Origin: Rhodovulum sp.
GTDB lineage: Bacteria > Pseudomonadota > Alphaproteobacteria > Rhodobacterales > Rhodobacteraceae
DNA length: 64,000 bases
Assembly: GCA_002706605.1 (NCBI GenBank)
Contig: PALT01000010.1
Location: forward strand, 1 to 64,000
Direction of reading: 5' to 3'
Made by a program: the position numbers and the translations under genes. The number at the start of each line of letters is the position of its first letter. Position 1 is the stretch's first letter. Shown one piece after another: positions 1 through 9,401 of this stretch. The notes below the pieces were generated by a model. The model searched no databases. It had not been told where the DNA came from and saw only the letters and a program-made list of their open reading frames with translations.

Positions 1-1518
1 AAGCTGAGCCTGAGCATGATGCTAGACCTGATGGGCGACATGCGCGCCCGCGCGCAGGAAGAGGCAATTCAGGTGTTTGCGCGGAACCTCAAGGACCTGT
101 TGCTGGCGGCACCTGCGGGATCGCGCCCGACCATCGGTCTGGACCCCGGTATCCGCACGGGCGTCAAGGTCGCGGTGGTGGATGCCACGGGTAAGGTTCT
201 GGACACAGACACGATTTACCCGTTCCAACCCAAGAACGATGTGCGCGGCGCACAGGATACCCTGATGCGCCTGATTGCGCGCCACGGCCCCGAATTGATC
301 GCCATCGGCAATGGCACGGCAAGCCGCGAGACCGAGCGTTTGGTCGGCGATGTCATCGCCATGATCCCCAAGGGCCACAAGGCCCCGACCAAGGTCGTCG
401 TGAACGAGGCGGGTGCGTCGGTCTATTCGGCGTCCGAACTGGCGGCCAAGGAATTCCCCGATCTGGACGTGTCCCTGCGCGGGGCCGTGTCGATTGCGCG
501 CCGGTTGCAGGACCCGCTGGCCGAACTGGTGAAAATCGAACCCAAGGCAATTGGTGTCGGCCAGTATCAGCACGACGTGGATCAGCACCGTCTGGGCCGT
601 GCCTTGGCGGCGGTGGTTGAGGATGCGGTGAACGCGGTCGGGGTGGACCTGAACACGGCGTCGGCGGCGTTGTTGTCGCATGTGTCGGGCCTTGGGCCGA
701 CCTTGGCCGATGCGATTGTGGCGCACCGCGATCAGGCGGGGGCGTTCCGTTCGCGCAAGGATTTGCTGGGCGTGGCGCGTCTGGGACCCAAGGCGTTTGA
801 GCAATGCGCGGGGTTCCTGCGCATCCGCGACGGGGAGGAGCCGCTGGATGCCTCATCTGTCCACCCCGAGGCCTATGGCCTCGCGCGCCGGATCGTGTCG
901 GCCTGTGGGCGCGACATCCGTGCGTTGATGGGGGACACGGCGGCGTTGCGTTCGGTTAAGGCCGAGCAGTTCGTCGATGACACTTTTGGTCTGCCGACCG
1001 TGCGCGATATTCTGGCCGAGCTTGAAAAGCCCGGTCGCGACCCGCGCCCGACGTTCAAAACCGCGACCTTTGCCGACGGGGTTGAGGAGATTTCGGACCT
1101 CAAACCCGGCATGACCCTTGAGGGCACGGTGACCAACGTCGCGGCCTTTGGCGCCTTTGTGGATATCGGCGTGCATCAGGACGGTTTGGTCCATGTCAGC
1201 CAGCTTGCCGACCGCTTCGTCAAGGACCCGCATGAGGTCGTCAAAACCGGCGATGTGGTGCGTGTGCGCGTGACCGAGGTCGACATCCCGCGCAAACGCA
1301 TCGGTCTGACAATGCGCAAGGACGGCGGTGCCTCGGCCAAAGAGGAGCGCAACGCCCGCGATGCGGGCCCGCGCGGAAACGGCGCGGGCCGTGGCAAGGG
1401 CGGCCCGCGCGGCGGTGGTCCCCGTGGCGGTGGCGCACCGCGCGGGAACGGCGGGAATGCTGGCGCGGGCAAAGGGGCGCTTGGCGCGGCGTTGCTGGAC
1501 GCGATGCGCAAAAAATGA
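1..1518 (+). CDS. tex: Tex-family transcription accessory / RNA-binding protein, 3' part
   Basis: The gene runs in from the left edge, so the N-terminal half is missing. What remains shows the Tex order: a YqgF/RNase H-like domain ([16 protein letters not shown], near nt 140-185), helix-hairpin-helix repeats ([32 protein letters not shown]) and a C-terminal S1 domain ([21 protein letters not shown], through to LTMR, nt 1105-1317). Tex proteins bind nucleic acid and act in transcription and RNA quality control. After the S1 domain comes a basic Gly/Arg-rich tail of about 60 residues with GPRGG repeats and a conserved-looking end [10 protein letters not shown] perfect terminator hairpin follows 30 bases after the stop. 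Identity is clear; the exact role in this organism is inferred from the family. Confidence 0.95.
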   Translation, partial: KLSLSMMLDLMGDMRARAQEEAIQVFARNLKDLLLAAPAGSRPTIGLDPGIRTGVKVAVVDATGKVLDTDTIYPFQPKNDVRGAQDTLMRLIARHGPELIAIGNGTASRETERLVGDVIAMIPKGHKAPTKVVVNEAGASVYSASELAAKEFPDLDVSLRGAVSIARRLQDPLAELVKIEPKAIGVGQYQHDVDQHRLGRALAAVVEDAVNAVGVDLNTASAALLSHVSGLGPTLADAIVAHRDQAGAFRSRKDLLGVARLGPKAFEQCAGFLRIRDGEEPLDASSVHPEAYGLARRIVSACGRDIRALMGDTAALRSVKAEQFVDDTFGLPTVRDILAELEKPGRDPRPTFKTATFADGVEEISDLKPGMTLEGTVTNVAAFGAFVDIGVHQDGLVHVSQLADRFVKDPHEVVKTGDVVRVRVTEVDIPRKRIGLTMRKDGGASAKEERNARDAGPRGNGAGRGKGGPRGGGPRGGGAPRGNGGNAGAGKGALGAALLDAMRKK

Positions 1519-1548
1519 CCTGCCTTTGGCATTGACGAGCATCACCGG

Positions 1549-1578
1549 ATCGGGCCCTATGATGGGGCCCGATTTTGT
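1549..1578 (+). terminator. Rho-independent terminator of tex
   Basis: A perfect 9-bp inverted repeat, ATCGGGCCC and GGGCCCGAT, flanks a 7-base loop and runs into a T-rich tract. It begins about 30 bases after the tex stop and just ahead of the lipoprotein gene, so it separates the two transcripts. Confidence 0.8.
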
Positions 1579-1598
1579 TTTTATTTCAGGGGTCTGCG

Positions 1599-2126
1599 AT
1601 GCGTTTTGGAATTTTATTGGCACTGCTTTCGGCGATGGTCCTGTCGTCCTGCGCGACCCTAAGCGAAGACGAATGCCGCGCCGGAAACTGGCAGGCGATT
1701 GGTCAGGCCGACGGGGCCGCAGGGCGCGATTTGAACTATATCGATCAGCACGCCGAGGCCTGTGCCGAATACGGTGTCGCCCCCGATGTGGCCGCGTGGC
1801 GGGCGGGGCGTGAGGCGGGCCTGCCTCTCTATTGTACGGTCGATAATGCCTATTCCCTTGGCCGGTCCGGCGTGTCGATGCGCGCGGTTTGTCCCGTGCA
1901 GGCACAGGCGGAATTGACCCAAGCCCACCGCTACGGCATGCGCTATTACGACCTTGGACGCGAGATATCGGAACTGGAACATCGCCGGTCTGACGTCCTG
2001 CGGGACCTTGGCGCATTGGCCCCCGATGACCCGCGCGTGGGTGCGTTGCGCGGGGAATATAACCGGTTGGGGCTGCAGATTACCCTACTGCAAACGCAAC
2101 AGCGTCTTTACGCGAGCTATCCGTGA
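1599..2126 (+). CDS. DUF2799-like lipoprotein
   Basis: The 175-residue product starts MRFGILLALLSAMVLSSCAT, a lipoprotein signal peptide with lipobox LSSC, so it is probably anchored to a membrane facing the periplasm. An upstream in-frame ATG at 1575 would add eight residues and spoil the signal peptide. The mature part has the W-(x)n-G-x-DG pattern (NWQAIGQADGAAGRD) and the CTVDNAYSLGRSG stretch seen in DUF2799 proteins, followed by a helical region rich in R, E and L (about 115-165). No enzymatic motif is visible and the function is unknown. It lies 12 bases upstream of the channel-like gene and may share its transcript. Confidence 0.8.
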   Translation: MRFGILLALLSAMVLSSCATLSEDECRAGNWQAIGQADGAAGRDLNYIDQHAEACAEYGVAPDVAAWRAGREAGLPLYCTVDNAYSLGRSGVSMRAVCPVQAQAELTQAHRYGMRYYDLGREISELEHRRSDVLRDLGALAPDDPRVGALRGEYNRLGLQITLLQTQQRLYASYP

Positions 2127-2138
2127 TACGGTCCTGAT

Positions 2139-2594
2139 ATGCATGTGGAATTGATCATCGGGACGGCTGTGATCCTTGCCTCGATCATCTTGGCGGCGAT
2201 CGGGTTCTGGCTGGCCGAGGGGATGGTCGCGCGGATGACGCCGTGGCTGTTGCGTGAACCACACCGGCCCAAGCTGACGCTGGTCCTTGTGCTGGCGGTG
2301 CTGATGATCCTTGGGGTGTTTACGGCGACGGTGTGGCTGTGGGCGTTTACGTTCCTGTGGCTGGATCTGTTCAACACGCTTGAGGGCGCGGTCTATTTCG
2401 CCATCGTCGCTTTTACCACGCTGGGGTTCGGGGACGTGTTGCTGGATCCGGGTTGGCGCATCTTGGGCGGTATGACGGCGGCGAACGGGCTGTTGAACAT
2501 GGGTCTATACACCGCGATGCTGGTCGAGCTGCTGCGCAGTGTGCGGTCAAACCAATTGTCGGGCCAGCCGAAACGGTCGGATTTTCCGGACTAG
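2139..2594 (+). CDS. Two-TM potassium-channel-like protein
   Basis: The 151-residue membrane protein has an N-terminal hydrophobic helix (about 3-25), a second helix (about 45-70), a pore-loop segment with TTLGFGDV and a last helix (about 105-130). TTLGFGD closely matches the K+ selectivity filter T-x-G-[YF]-G-D, so this is an Ion_trans_2-type channel without a cytosolic regulatory domain. The short tail is charged. The stop overlaps the convergent stop of the ABC ATPase gene by four bases. Ion selectivity is inferred from the filter only. Confidence 0.75.
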   Translation: MHVELIIGTAVILASIILAAIGFWLAEGMVARMTPWLLREPHRPKLTLVLVLAVLMILGVFTATVWLWAFTFLWLDLFNTLEGAVYFAIVAFTTLGFGDVLLDPGWRILGGMTAANGLLNMGLYTAMLVELLRSVRSNQLSGQPKRSDFPD

Positions 2595-3217
2595 AGCGCG
2601 ATCACCGGCCCACCGGCGGCGGCGGCGTCCTCATGATCATGTGTCACCATCAGGACCGGCAGGTCCCGCGCGCGGGCGTGTGTGAAGACCAGATCGCGCA
2701 TCTGGGCGCGCAGGTCGGTGTCGAGCTTGGAAAACGCCTCATCCAGTAACAGCGCTTGCGGGTCGGACAGCAACATCCGCATCAATGCCACGCGCGCCTT
2801 TTGCCCGCCCGACAGAGTCGCGGGATCGCGGTCGGCCACACCGGGCAGGCCGATGTCGTTCAGGGCGGCGTCAATCACCGCGCGCCGGTCCTTGGCCCCG
2901 CGCCGCAGCCCGAAGGCAAGGTTTGCACCGACGGAAAGGTGCGGGAACAACAGCTCCTCTTGGAACAGGATGCCGATCCGGCGCGCGGGCGGGGGCAGTC
3001 GGGTCACATCGGTGCCGTTCAGCAGGACCTGACCCGAGAACCGGAACGCGGGCGCCAATGATCCGGTGATCGCCGCAAGGATGGTGGATTTGCCAACGCC
3101 ACTTGGCCCCATGATCGTGACGACCTGACCGGGGGCAACGGTTGTGTTGACGGTCACCAAGGGCGCGCCGTTGATCGTGATGTGCAGGTCCCGCAATTCT
3201 AGCCCGCGCATGGTCAT
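2591..3217 (-). CDS. ynjD: ABC transporter ATP-binding protein, YnjD-type
   Basis: This ATPase of about 208 residues carries Walker A (GPSGVGKST), a Q-loop (FQEELLFPHLS), the signature LSGGQKARVALMR, Walker B (ALLLDEAFS) and an H-loop (MVTHDHEDAAA). The start at 3217 is preferred because its ATG overlaps the stop of the permease gene as ATGA; an ATG nine codons further upstream is also in frame. It is the last gene of a three-gene importer operon whose permease and binding protein resemble YnjC and YnjB. Such systems are usually annotated as putative thiamine-family or sulfate/iron-like importers; the substrate is unproven. Confidence 0.85.
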   Translation of the reverse strand: MTMRGLELRDLHITINGAPLVTVNTTVAPGQVVTIMGPSGVGKSTILAAITGSLAPAFRFSGQVLLNGTDVTRLPPPARRIGILFQEELLFPHLSVGANLAFGLRRGAKDRRAVIDAALNDIGLPGVADRDPATLSGGQKARVALMRMLLSDPQALLLDEAFSKLDTDLRAQMRDLVFTHARARDLPVLMVTHDHEDAAAAGGPVIAL

Positions 3218-4890
3218 CCTCTCATCCCCCGTCGATTGCGCCACAGCATCCGTGGCAAAAGCAGCGCGGCGGCAAAGCCCACCATCGCCGCGCCGGTTTG
3301 CACAAGACCCGCGACGCCGATCACCCTCCGGTCCCCGCCCGAGGCCAGCGCGACCGCCTCGGTCGTGATCGTCTGGATACGTCCGCCCCCGATCAGCAGC
3401 GTGGGCAGGTATTGCCCCACCGATACGGCCAGTCCAACCGCCAGAGCAGTCAGAACCGGCGCGACCATCATCGGCATCCGGACGCGCCAGAACCGCGCGT
3501 TTGGCGTGACGCCCAAGGCCGCGCCGACCGTATCAAACCGCGCGTCCCATTGCCGCCACGGTCCAGCCAGCGACAGGAACACATAGGGCAGCACGAACAC
3601 CAGATGGCCCAGAACCACCATCCCCAGATGCGTCCCCCCACCAAGGAGCAGGGTGATCGCCTGCAACCCGGGCAGGAACGCCACCTGTGGCACCAGCAAG
3701 GGCAGGTAGAGGATCCAGAGGCTGCGGCTGGCGGGGGTAAGGGCGTGGCGATGCTCGGCCTCAAGACAGGCGATGGTCAGGATCAGGGCAATGCCCGTGG
3801 CCGCGCCCGCGATGACAAAGGTGTGGTTCAGCGGATGGAGCAGATCGGGACCGAACCGCATCCAGCTGCGGCTTGAGATCGCGTCGGGCAGGGCGTTCGG
3901 AAAGGACCAGAACCCCGCCACGGACCAAACCGCCAGACCGGCAAGGCCAAGGATCACCATCCCCGCAGACATCGCCCCAAGGCCAAGGCCCGCCGCACGC
4001 ACCGCCCCATCGCGGCGCATCCGGTGCCCGCCATAGATCGCGTGCAGACCGGCGTAGGTCACGGCCAGTTCCATCAGCCGCCAGAGGCACAGAACGCCGA
4101 TCACAAGGACCAGTTGCACCACCGCCCCCGCCGAGGCCACAAGGCGCATGCTCAGGTCCGGATCGCCCATCCATTTCACCACCTGCACGGCCAGCGGGGG
4201 CGGCGTGTTCGGCCCCAGAATGATCGCCACATCCACCACCGACAGGGAATAGGCCAGAACCGCGTAAACCGGCAGGCGGATGCGCGCGTAAAGGCGGGGA
4301 AAGATCGCCTTGAACCAGCCCGCAACGCGACCATAGCCAAGGGCGGCGGTGATGCGCAGGCTGTGCTCGGGCGCGGTCTGGGGCAGGGCGGCCAGCGACA
4401 TCAGCATCAGGAACGGCACCTCTTTGGCGACCAGCCCCGCGATCATGGCCCAACCGCCCGGGTCCTGCACGATCAACAGGTCCGGCGGACGTTCCCACCC
4501 CGTGGCCCAAGGCGACAGGGCCCGCACGATCCAGCCCGAGGGCGCGATCAGAAAGGCAATCCCGAACGCCGCCGCCGCATGGGGCGCGGACAACAAGGGC
4601 GACAGCACCCGCTCGACCCAGCGAAACGCGCGTGTGCCATGCCATCCGGCCAGCAGAACCATGGTGATGATCAAAGATGCCGCCGTCGCGATCAGACCCG
4701 TGCGCAGGCTGAGGCTAAGGGCGGGCCGAAACCCCGCCCAGTCAAACAGGTCGCGAAACGGCTGAACGCTCAGGGACGTGCCCCCGACCGCCGGAAAATA
4801 GCCAAATCCTGGCGCGACCGTGCCGATGAGACCCGCCAGAACGGGCAGCAACAGCACGATCACCGTGATCGCCGGAAACAGGCGCAGCAT
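3214..4890 (-). CDS. ynjC: ABC transporter permease, double-length YnjC/ThiP-like
   Basis: At 558 residues this is a fused permease holding two BPD_transp_1 modules, one in each half, with about 12 predicted membrane helices. The N-terminal stretch MLRLFPAITVIVLLLPVLAG is the first helix. Each half ends in an EAA-like cytoplasmic loop (first half ALGYGRVAGWFKAIFPRL; second half ALGVTPNARFWRVRMPMM) that would dock the ATPase. It begins directly after the stop of the binding-protein gene and overlaps the ATPase start, so the three are translationally coupled. The fused architecture matches YnjC and ThiP-type importers of thiamine-like substrates or ferric ions. Confidence 0.85.
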   Translation of the reverse strand: MLRLFPAITVIVLLLPVLAGLIGTVAPGFGYFPAVGGTSLSVQPFRDLFDWAGFRPALSLSLRTGLIATAASLIITMVLLAGWHGTRAFRWVERVLSPLLSAPHAAAAFGIAFLIAPSGWIVRALSPWATGWERPPDLLIVQDPGGWAMIAGLVAKEVPFLMLMSLAALPQTAPEHSLRITAALGYGRVAGWFKAIFPRLYARIRLPVYAVLAYSLSVVDVAIILGPNTPPPLAVQVVKWMGDPDLSMRLVASAGAVVQLVLVIGVLCLWRLMELAVTYAGLHAIYGGHRMRRDGAVRAAGLGLGAMSAGMVILGLAGLAVWSVAGFWSFPNALPDAISSRSWMRFGPDLLHPLNHTFVIAGAATGIALILTIACLEAEHRHALTPASRSLWILYLPLLVPQVAFLPGLQAITLLLGGGTHLGMVVLGHLVFVLPYVFLSLAGPWRQWDARFDTVGAALGVTPNARFWRVRMPMMVAPVLTALAVGLAVSVGQYLPTLLIGGGRIQTITTEAVALASGGDRRVIGVAGLVQTGAAMVGFAAALLLPRMLWRNRRGMRG

Positions 4891-6099
4891 TTACTGGGTC
4901 ACGCCGTACCGTTTGACCCAATCCTCGGCCAGCGCGGTGGCCCAGCTGGGGTGCGGCTCGGCCAAGGTGGTGCCCAGTTCGGCGGGCGTCAGGGTCGCTA
5001 CACCCAGATCAATCGCGTCAAACAGGGCGCGATCCTCGGGCGACAGGGCGTCCATAGACAGCACCGTGCCATAGCCCAGAACGGCAGGGTTCTGCGCGCG
5101 CGCCTGTGCCTCGGGGGACAGGAGGAAATTCGCCAGAACCATCGCGCCCTCTTTGGCGGTGGCGTTATAGGGGATGGCGACAAAGCTAGCGTTGCCGATG
5201 GTGCCATTGTCGGTGACAAAGGTGCGCACGGTGTCGGGCAGTTCGCCGTTCTCAATCGCGTTTGAGGCGATGTTGGGGTTGAAGGAAATCGCGACGTCGA
5301 TCTCGCCATCGGCCATCAGTTGGATCTGGCGCGGCCCGTTTTGCGGATAGGCACGGCCTGCGCGCCACAGGTTCGGCGTCAGATCGTCCAGATAGTCCCA
5401 CAGGACCTGCGACACGGCGGGGTAATCGACATCCGCCACGGGTTTTTGCAGAACGCTGGGGTCGTCCAACAGATCATAGAGCGTCTGTTTCAGATAGGTG
5501 GTGCCAAGGAAATCCGGCGGCTGGGGAAAGGTGAACCGGCCCGGATTGGCGGCGGCAAACTCGGCAAAAGCCGCGGGCGTTGTCGGCGGGGACGGCAGGC
5601 GGGCAGTGTCATAATAATAGACCACCTGTGCCATGGCCCACGGGGATTCCAATCCATCGGTGGGGACGGTGAAATCGCCCACAACGGCGGGGTTTTCGAC
5701 AGGGTTCACATAGGCCCAGTTCGGCAGATCCGACGCCCACGGACCGAACAGCAAGCCGTTCTCCTTCATCGAGGCAAAGTTTGCGCCGTTGATCCAGATG
5801 AGGTCGATCGCGCCCTGATCGTCCTGACCGGCGGTTTTTTCGGCCAGAACGCGGCTGACGGCGTCGGCGGTGTCGGACAGTTTGACGTGCTCGACCGTGA
5901 CGCCGTAGCGTTCGGCCACCTGATCACCGGCCCATGCGATGAAATCGTTCGTGACGGTCGAGCCGCCCCATGCGTTCCAATAGACGGTCTGACCTTCGGC
6001 GGCGGACAGGATGCTGTCCCAATCGGCGGGGGTCGGCTCGGCCAAAGCCGTGGTGCCGATCAGTGCGGTGGCTGCTAGGCTTGCCGCTAAAACTTTCAT
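4891..6099 (-). CDS. ynjB: ABC transporter periplasmic substrate-binding protein, YnjB-type
   Basis: The 402-residue protein starts with a Sec signal peptide (MKVLAASLAATALIGTTALA) and continues as a type 2 periplasmic binding protein. Motifs typical of YnjB include VYWNAWGGS at the start of the mature part, IDLIWINGANF, and ISFNPN in the second lobe. It is the first gene of the ynjBCD operon, which puts the most abundant component closest to the promoter. A purine-rich site (AAAGGATAAGAAC) precedes the ATG. I looked for a TPP riboswitch in the 121-bp leader and found none, so thiamine as substrate is not supported by regulation here. Confidence 0.85.
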   Translation of the reverse strand: MKVLAASLAATALIGTTALAEPTPADWDSILSAAEGQTVYWNAWGGSTVTNDFIAWAGDQVAERYGVTVEHVKLSDTADAVSRVLAEKTAGQDDQGAIDLIWINGANFASMKENGLLFGPWASDLPNWAYVNPVENPAVVGDFTVPTDGLESPWAMAQVVYYYDTARLPSPPTTPAAFAEFAAANPGRFTFPQPPDFLGTTYLKQTLYDLLDDPSVLQKPVADVDYPAVSQVLWDYLDDLTPNLWRAGRAYPQNGPRQIQLMADGEIDVAISFNPNIASNAIENGELPDTVRTFVTDNGTIGNASFVAIPYNATAKEGAMVLANFLLSPEAQARAQNPAVLGYGTVLSMDALSPEDRALFDAIDLGVATLTPAELGTTLAEPHPSWATALAEDWVKRYGVTQ

Positions 6100-6220
6100 G
6101 TTCTTATCCTTTTTCGCATCCCGTTACCGGCGATATTGACCGAAAAAGGAACGCCGCCGCCACAGAAAAAAACTGTTTGACGGGAGCGTTTGATAACAAA
6201 TGCGCAAGCTTTGTGTCAGA

Positions 6221-7642
6221 TCACGCCGCGCGACGCAGGGGCGCGCGCGCCTGTTCGACCAGTGTTTCGTGCAGCGCGGTGATCGCGCGGTCCTTGTCCG
6301 TGCGGGGCACGATGAACTGGGCGTCCACGTTGCGGGTGGTTTGTTGCACGGCCACCGGCACCACATCCGCCGTTTCCAGCGCCACCAGACCACGGGTCAG
6401 AACACGCAACCCGCCAAGGTCTCGCCCGATCACGGCGACGACGGCCAGTTCGCTCTGGCTGAAGTTCGCGCCGGGGAATTGGGCGACGATATCCTGTTCG
6501 ACACGGGCCAGACGTTCAGGCGTGCTGTCGACATAGTGGGTGATCGTGTTGGCGTTCGAGGTCTTGGCGACAATGCGCACGTCATGGCGCGTCAGAATGT
6601 CGAGCAGCGCCGCATCATAGCCTTTGACGCCGACCATATCCGGTTCGAACAGTTCAAGCGCCTGCACGTTCAGACCCGTCACCATATCCACGCGCGGGGC
6701 GGGGGCAGGGGTGTCGTCAATGACGGTGCCCGGATTGCCATGGTCAAACGCGTTGGTCACCCGCAGGGGAATGCCCGCCTGACGCAGCATCTTGGCCGCC
6801 TTGGGGTGGATCGCCTCCATCCCCATGTTCGACAGCTGATCCGCGACGTCGTAATTCGTGTGGCCAATCGTGTGCACCGCATCGGTGCCGACCAGCTTGG
6901 GGTCGGCCGAGGACAGGTGGAATTCCTTGTGGATGATCGCCTCGGACGCGGCGCTGTGCACGGCGATCTTGGCAAAGGTCACCTCGGAATAGCCGCGGTC
7001 AAACTCGGTCATCAGCCCGCGACGGCATTTGGTATAGCCGGTGACGATTGGCAACTCACGCGCGGGATTAACACCCGACAGGGCCGCCTGAATGCGTTGA
7101 TCCAGCGTCAGGTCCGGCCCGTTGTCCCAACCAGACAGATCGACAAACCGCGTGCTGAGGCCCGCGTCGCCCAGATAGAGGGACGCCACAAAGGCCGAAT
7201 GCGCCTCACCCAGACCGGACAGCATTTCGCGCACCAGCTTGAACTGATCGTCCAGACGGAAATGACCGTGGGCGCGCAGGCGTTCGAAATCATCCAGACA
7301 ATCGCGCAGGCCGGCCACGCGGTCGGTGACAAAGGTGCTTGCCCGTTGGATGTCGCCCTCGTCGGTCAGGATCGCGCTGTGCGTGTCGATCATCGTCGCG
7401 GCCACCGCATTCAGCGCCGCGCGCCAGTCACCCGCCTCGGCGCCATCACGAAACAGGGCATAGACACCGGGGTTGCCGGTTTTCTTATGCTCAAGCAGCA
7501 GGTCGGTGATCCCGCCGAAGGCCGAGACCACAAAAATGTGGCCATAGGGCGTCTCGGCATCACGGTTCAGGAACAGCGTGTCGCGCAGTTCCACAAGGCG
7601 GCTCATCGAAGTGCCGCCGATTTTTTCGACAGTATGTGTCAC
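6221..7642 (-). CDS. ask: Ectoine-associated aspartate kinase
   Basis: The 473-residue protein starts with the kinase signature KIGGTSMSR and has the SAFGGITDLLLEHKK region typical of the ectoine-cluster aspartokinase (Ask_Ect), which is more divergent than LysC. It would phosphorylate L-aspartate, the first step towards aspartate semialdehyde, the precursor of diaminobutyrate. The C-terminal 150 residues (from about DMVTGLNVQALELF) look like ACT-type regulatory domains. It is the last gene of the ectA-ectB-ectC-ask operon, 37 bases after ectC. A dedicated kinase is thought to free ectoine synthesis from lysine/threonine feedback; this is known for the family, not shown here. Confidence 0.92.
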   Translation of the reverse strand: MTHTVEKIGGTSMSRLVELRDTLFLNRDAETPYGHIFVVSAFGGITDLLLEHKKTGNPGVYALFRDGAEAGDWRAALNAVAATMIDTHSAILTDEGDIQRASTFVTDRVAGLRDCLDDFERLRAHGHFRLDDQFKLVREMLSGLGEAHSAFVASLYLGDAGLSTRFVDLSGWDNGPDLTLDQRIQAALSGVNPARELPIVTGYTKCRRGLMTEFDRGYSEVTFAKIAVHSAASEAIIHKEFHLSSADPKLVGTDAVHTIGHTNYDVADQLSNMGMEAIHPKAAKMLRQAGIPLRVTNAFDHGNPGTVIDDTPAPAPRVDMVTGLNVQALELFEPDMVGVKGYDAALLDILTRHDVRIVAKTSNANTITHYVDSTPERLARVEQDIVAQFPGANFSQSELAVVAVIGRDLGGLRVLTRGLVALETADVVPVAVQQTTRNVDAQFIVPRTDKDRAITALHETLVEQARAPLRRAA

Positions 7643-7679
7643 ATGGTTTCGCCGCCCTGTGTTCAGGGGGCGTCCTCTA

Positions 7680-8063
7680 TTAATCCGCAGGGGCGTAAGA
7701 GCCGTCTTCTTGGTGCACTTCGGTTCCCGTCACAGGCGGGTTAAAGCAGCACGCCATGACCAGTTCCTCATCCGCGCGCAGGGTGTGATGGTCATGCAGG
7801 TTCAGCGCATACATCACACCGGGGCGGATGTCGTGGGTCTCGCCGGTGGCCAGATCGGTGATCGAGCCGGTGCCGGACATGCAATAGACGCTCTCAAAGT
7901 GGTGCTTGTAATGGAACGTGTGTTCCGATCCAGCGGCCAGTGTCGTGATGTGGAACGAAAACCCCATCTTGTCGTCGGCCAGTAGCATCCGCACGGATGT
8001 CCATTGCGCATCCGATACGGCGCGGTCGGTGTTTTTCAGGTCGTTAAAGTCGCGAATAATCAT
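7680..8063 (-). CDS. ectC: L-ectoine synthase
   Basis: This 127-residue cupin-fold protein starts [16 protein letters not shown] and contains [20 protein letters not shown] and [17 protein letters not shown], the conserved core of EctC. It closes N-gamma-acetyl-diaminobutyrate into ectoine by water elimination. The length fits the family (about 130 residues). It lies nine bases downstream of ectB and 37 bases upstream of ask. No ectD (hydroxylase) follows, so hydroxyectoine synthesis is not encoded in this cluster. Confidence 0.97.
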   Translation of the reverse strand: MIIRDFNDLKNTDRAVSDAQWTSVRMLLADDKMGFSFHITTLAAGSEHTFHYKHHFESVYCMSGTGSITDLATGETHDIRPGVMYALNLHDHHTLRADEELVMACCFNPPVTGTEVHQEDGSYAPAD

Positions 8064-8072
8064 AGTTTTCTC

Positions 8073-9359
8073 TTATTCTGCTGCGATTTTCTGGGGCAGG
8101 ACGGTGTCCACGGCGCGTTCCAGAGTTTGCAGCCCTTCTTTGAATTGTTCCATCGGTGTGGTCAGCGGGGCCAGAACCTTGACCACCTCATCATGGGCGC
8201 CCGAGGTTTCGATGATAAGGCCGTTGTCGAAACATTCGGCGCAAATCAGACCGGCCAGTTCGCCCGAGCCGACATCGACCCCCTGCATCATCGCACGGCC
8301 CTTTAGGGTCGCGCCGGGAATGCGGGCGGCAATCGCGTTCAGACGTTCCTCCAGCACTTGGCTCTTCAACGCGATCTGGTTGCGGAACCGGTCGTCGGAC
8401 CAGAATTTTTCCAGCGCGATGCGCGCGGTCACAAAGGCATGGGTGTTGCCGCGGAAGGTGCCGTTGTGTTCCGCAGGCGACCAGATATCCAGTTCCGGTT
8501 TCAGCAACAGCGCCGCAAAGGGCAGGCCAAAGCCCGACAGAGATTTCGCCAGCGTGACCATGTCGGGTTCGACCCCCATCTGGTCAAAGCTGAAGAAACT
8601 GCCGCTGCGGCCCAGTCCGGCCTGAATGTCGTCGACGATCAACAGGGCGCCATGTTTCTTGGCCAGCGCGGCAATGCCCTGAACCCATGCAGGCGTTGCG
8701 GCGTTCAGACCGCCTTCGCCTTGGATCAGTTCGACGATGAACGCGGCAGGGGCGTCCATGCCCGAGGACGGGTTGCCCAGCATTTCCTCAATGATCGGCA
8801 GGGTGTCGACATCGGGGCCGAACGCGCCGTCATATGGCAGGTGGGTCACGTTGCTCAAGGGCACACCGCCCCCGTCACGTTTGCCCGAGTTACCGGTCAG
8901 CGCGAGTGAGCCAAGCGTCATGCCGTGAAACCCGTTGGTAAAGGCGACCACGTTCTGGCGGCCTGTGACCTTGCGCGCCAGTTTCAGGGCGGCCTCGACC
9001 GCGTTGGTGCCGGTGGGGCCGGTCATCATCACCTTGTGGTCCATGTCGCGCGGTTTCAGGATAAGGTCCTCAAACGTGCTCAGGAACGCGGCTTTGGCGT
9101 CGGTGTACATGTCCAGAGCATGGGTGATGCCGTCACCGGCGATGTGTTCGATCAGGGCCATTTTCATGTCCGGATCGTTGTGCCCATAGTTCAGGGACGA
9201 ACACCCCGACAGAAAGTCGATGTATTCACGGCCCTCGGTGTCGCGCAGCGTGCTGCCCGTCGCGGTGGTGAAAACTGTGTCAAACGCGCGGCAGTACGAG
9301 CGGACCTCGGATTCGCGGGTTTCAAAAATAGTGGTGTCGCCTGTCGATACAGTCGTCAT
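8073..9359 (-). CDS. ectB: Diaminobutyrate--2-oxoglutarate transaminase
   Basis: The 428-residue class III PLP aminotransferase carries FETRESEVRSYCR at the N-terminus and FLSGCSSLNYGHNDPDMK, both EctB hallmarks. The PLP-lysine region is MVTLAKSLSGFG, and the Asp that contacts the cofactor sits in LLIVDDIQAGLGRSG. The enzyme converts aspartate semialdehyde to L-2,4-diaminobutyrate using glutamate as amino donor. It lies 42 bases after ectA and nine bases before ectC in the ectoine operon. Length and motifs are complete. Confidence 0.97.
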   Translation of the reverse strand: MTTVSTGDTTIFETRESEVRSYCRAFDTVFTTATGSTLRDTEGREYIDFLSGCSSLNYGHNDPDMKMALIEHIAGDGITHALDMYTDAKAAFLSTFEDLILKPRDMDHKVMMTGPTGTNAVEAALKLARKVTGRQNVVAFTNGFHGMTLGSLALTGNSGKRDGGGVPLSNVTHLPYDGAFGPDVDTLPIIEEMLGNPSSGMDAPAAFIVELIQGEGGLNAATPAWVQGIAALAKKHGALLIVDDIQAGLGRSGSFFSFDQMGVEPDMVTLAKSLSGFGLPFAALLLKPELDIWSPAEHNGTFRGNTHAFVTARIALEKFWSDDRFRNQIALKSQVLEERLNAIAARIPGATLKGRAMMQGVDVGSGELAGLICAECFDNGLIIETSGAHDEVVKVLAPLTTPMEQFKEGLQTLERAVDTVLPQKIAAE

Positions 9360-9401
9360 AACAAGTCCTTGCTTGTGAAATCTTGGATAAATGGGGGCGG
9401 G

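Noticed and set aside
6100-6220. Possible TPP riboswitch ahead of ynjB
   Set aside because: No CTGAGA core or matching second arm is visible; the leader is only 121 bp and AT-rich at one end.
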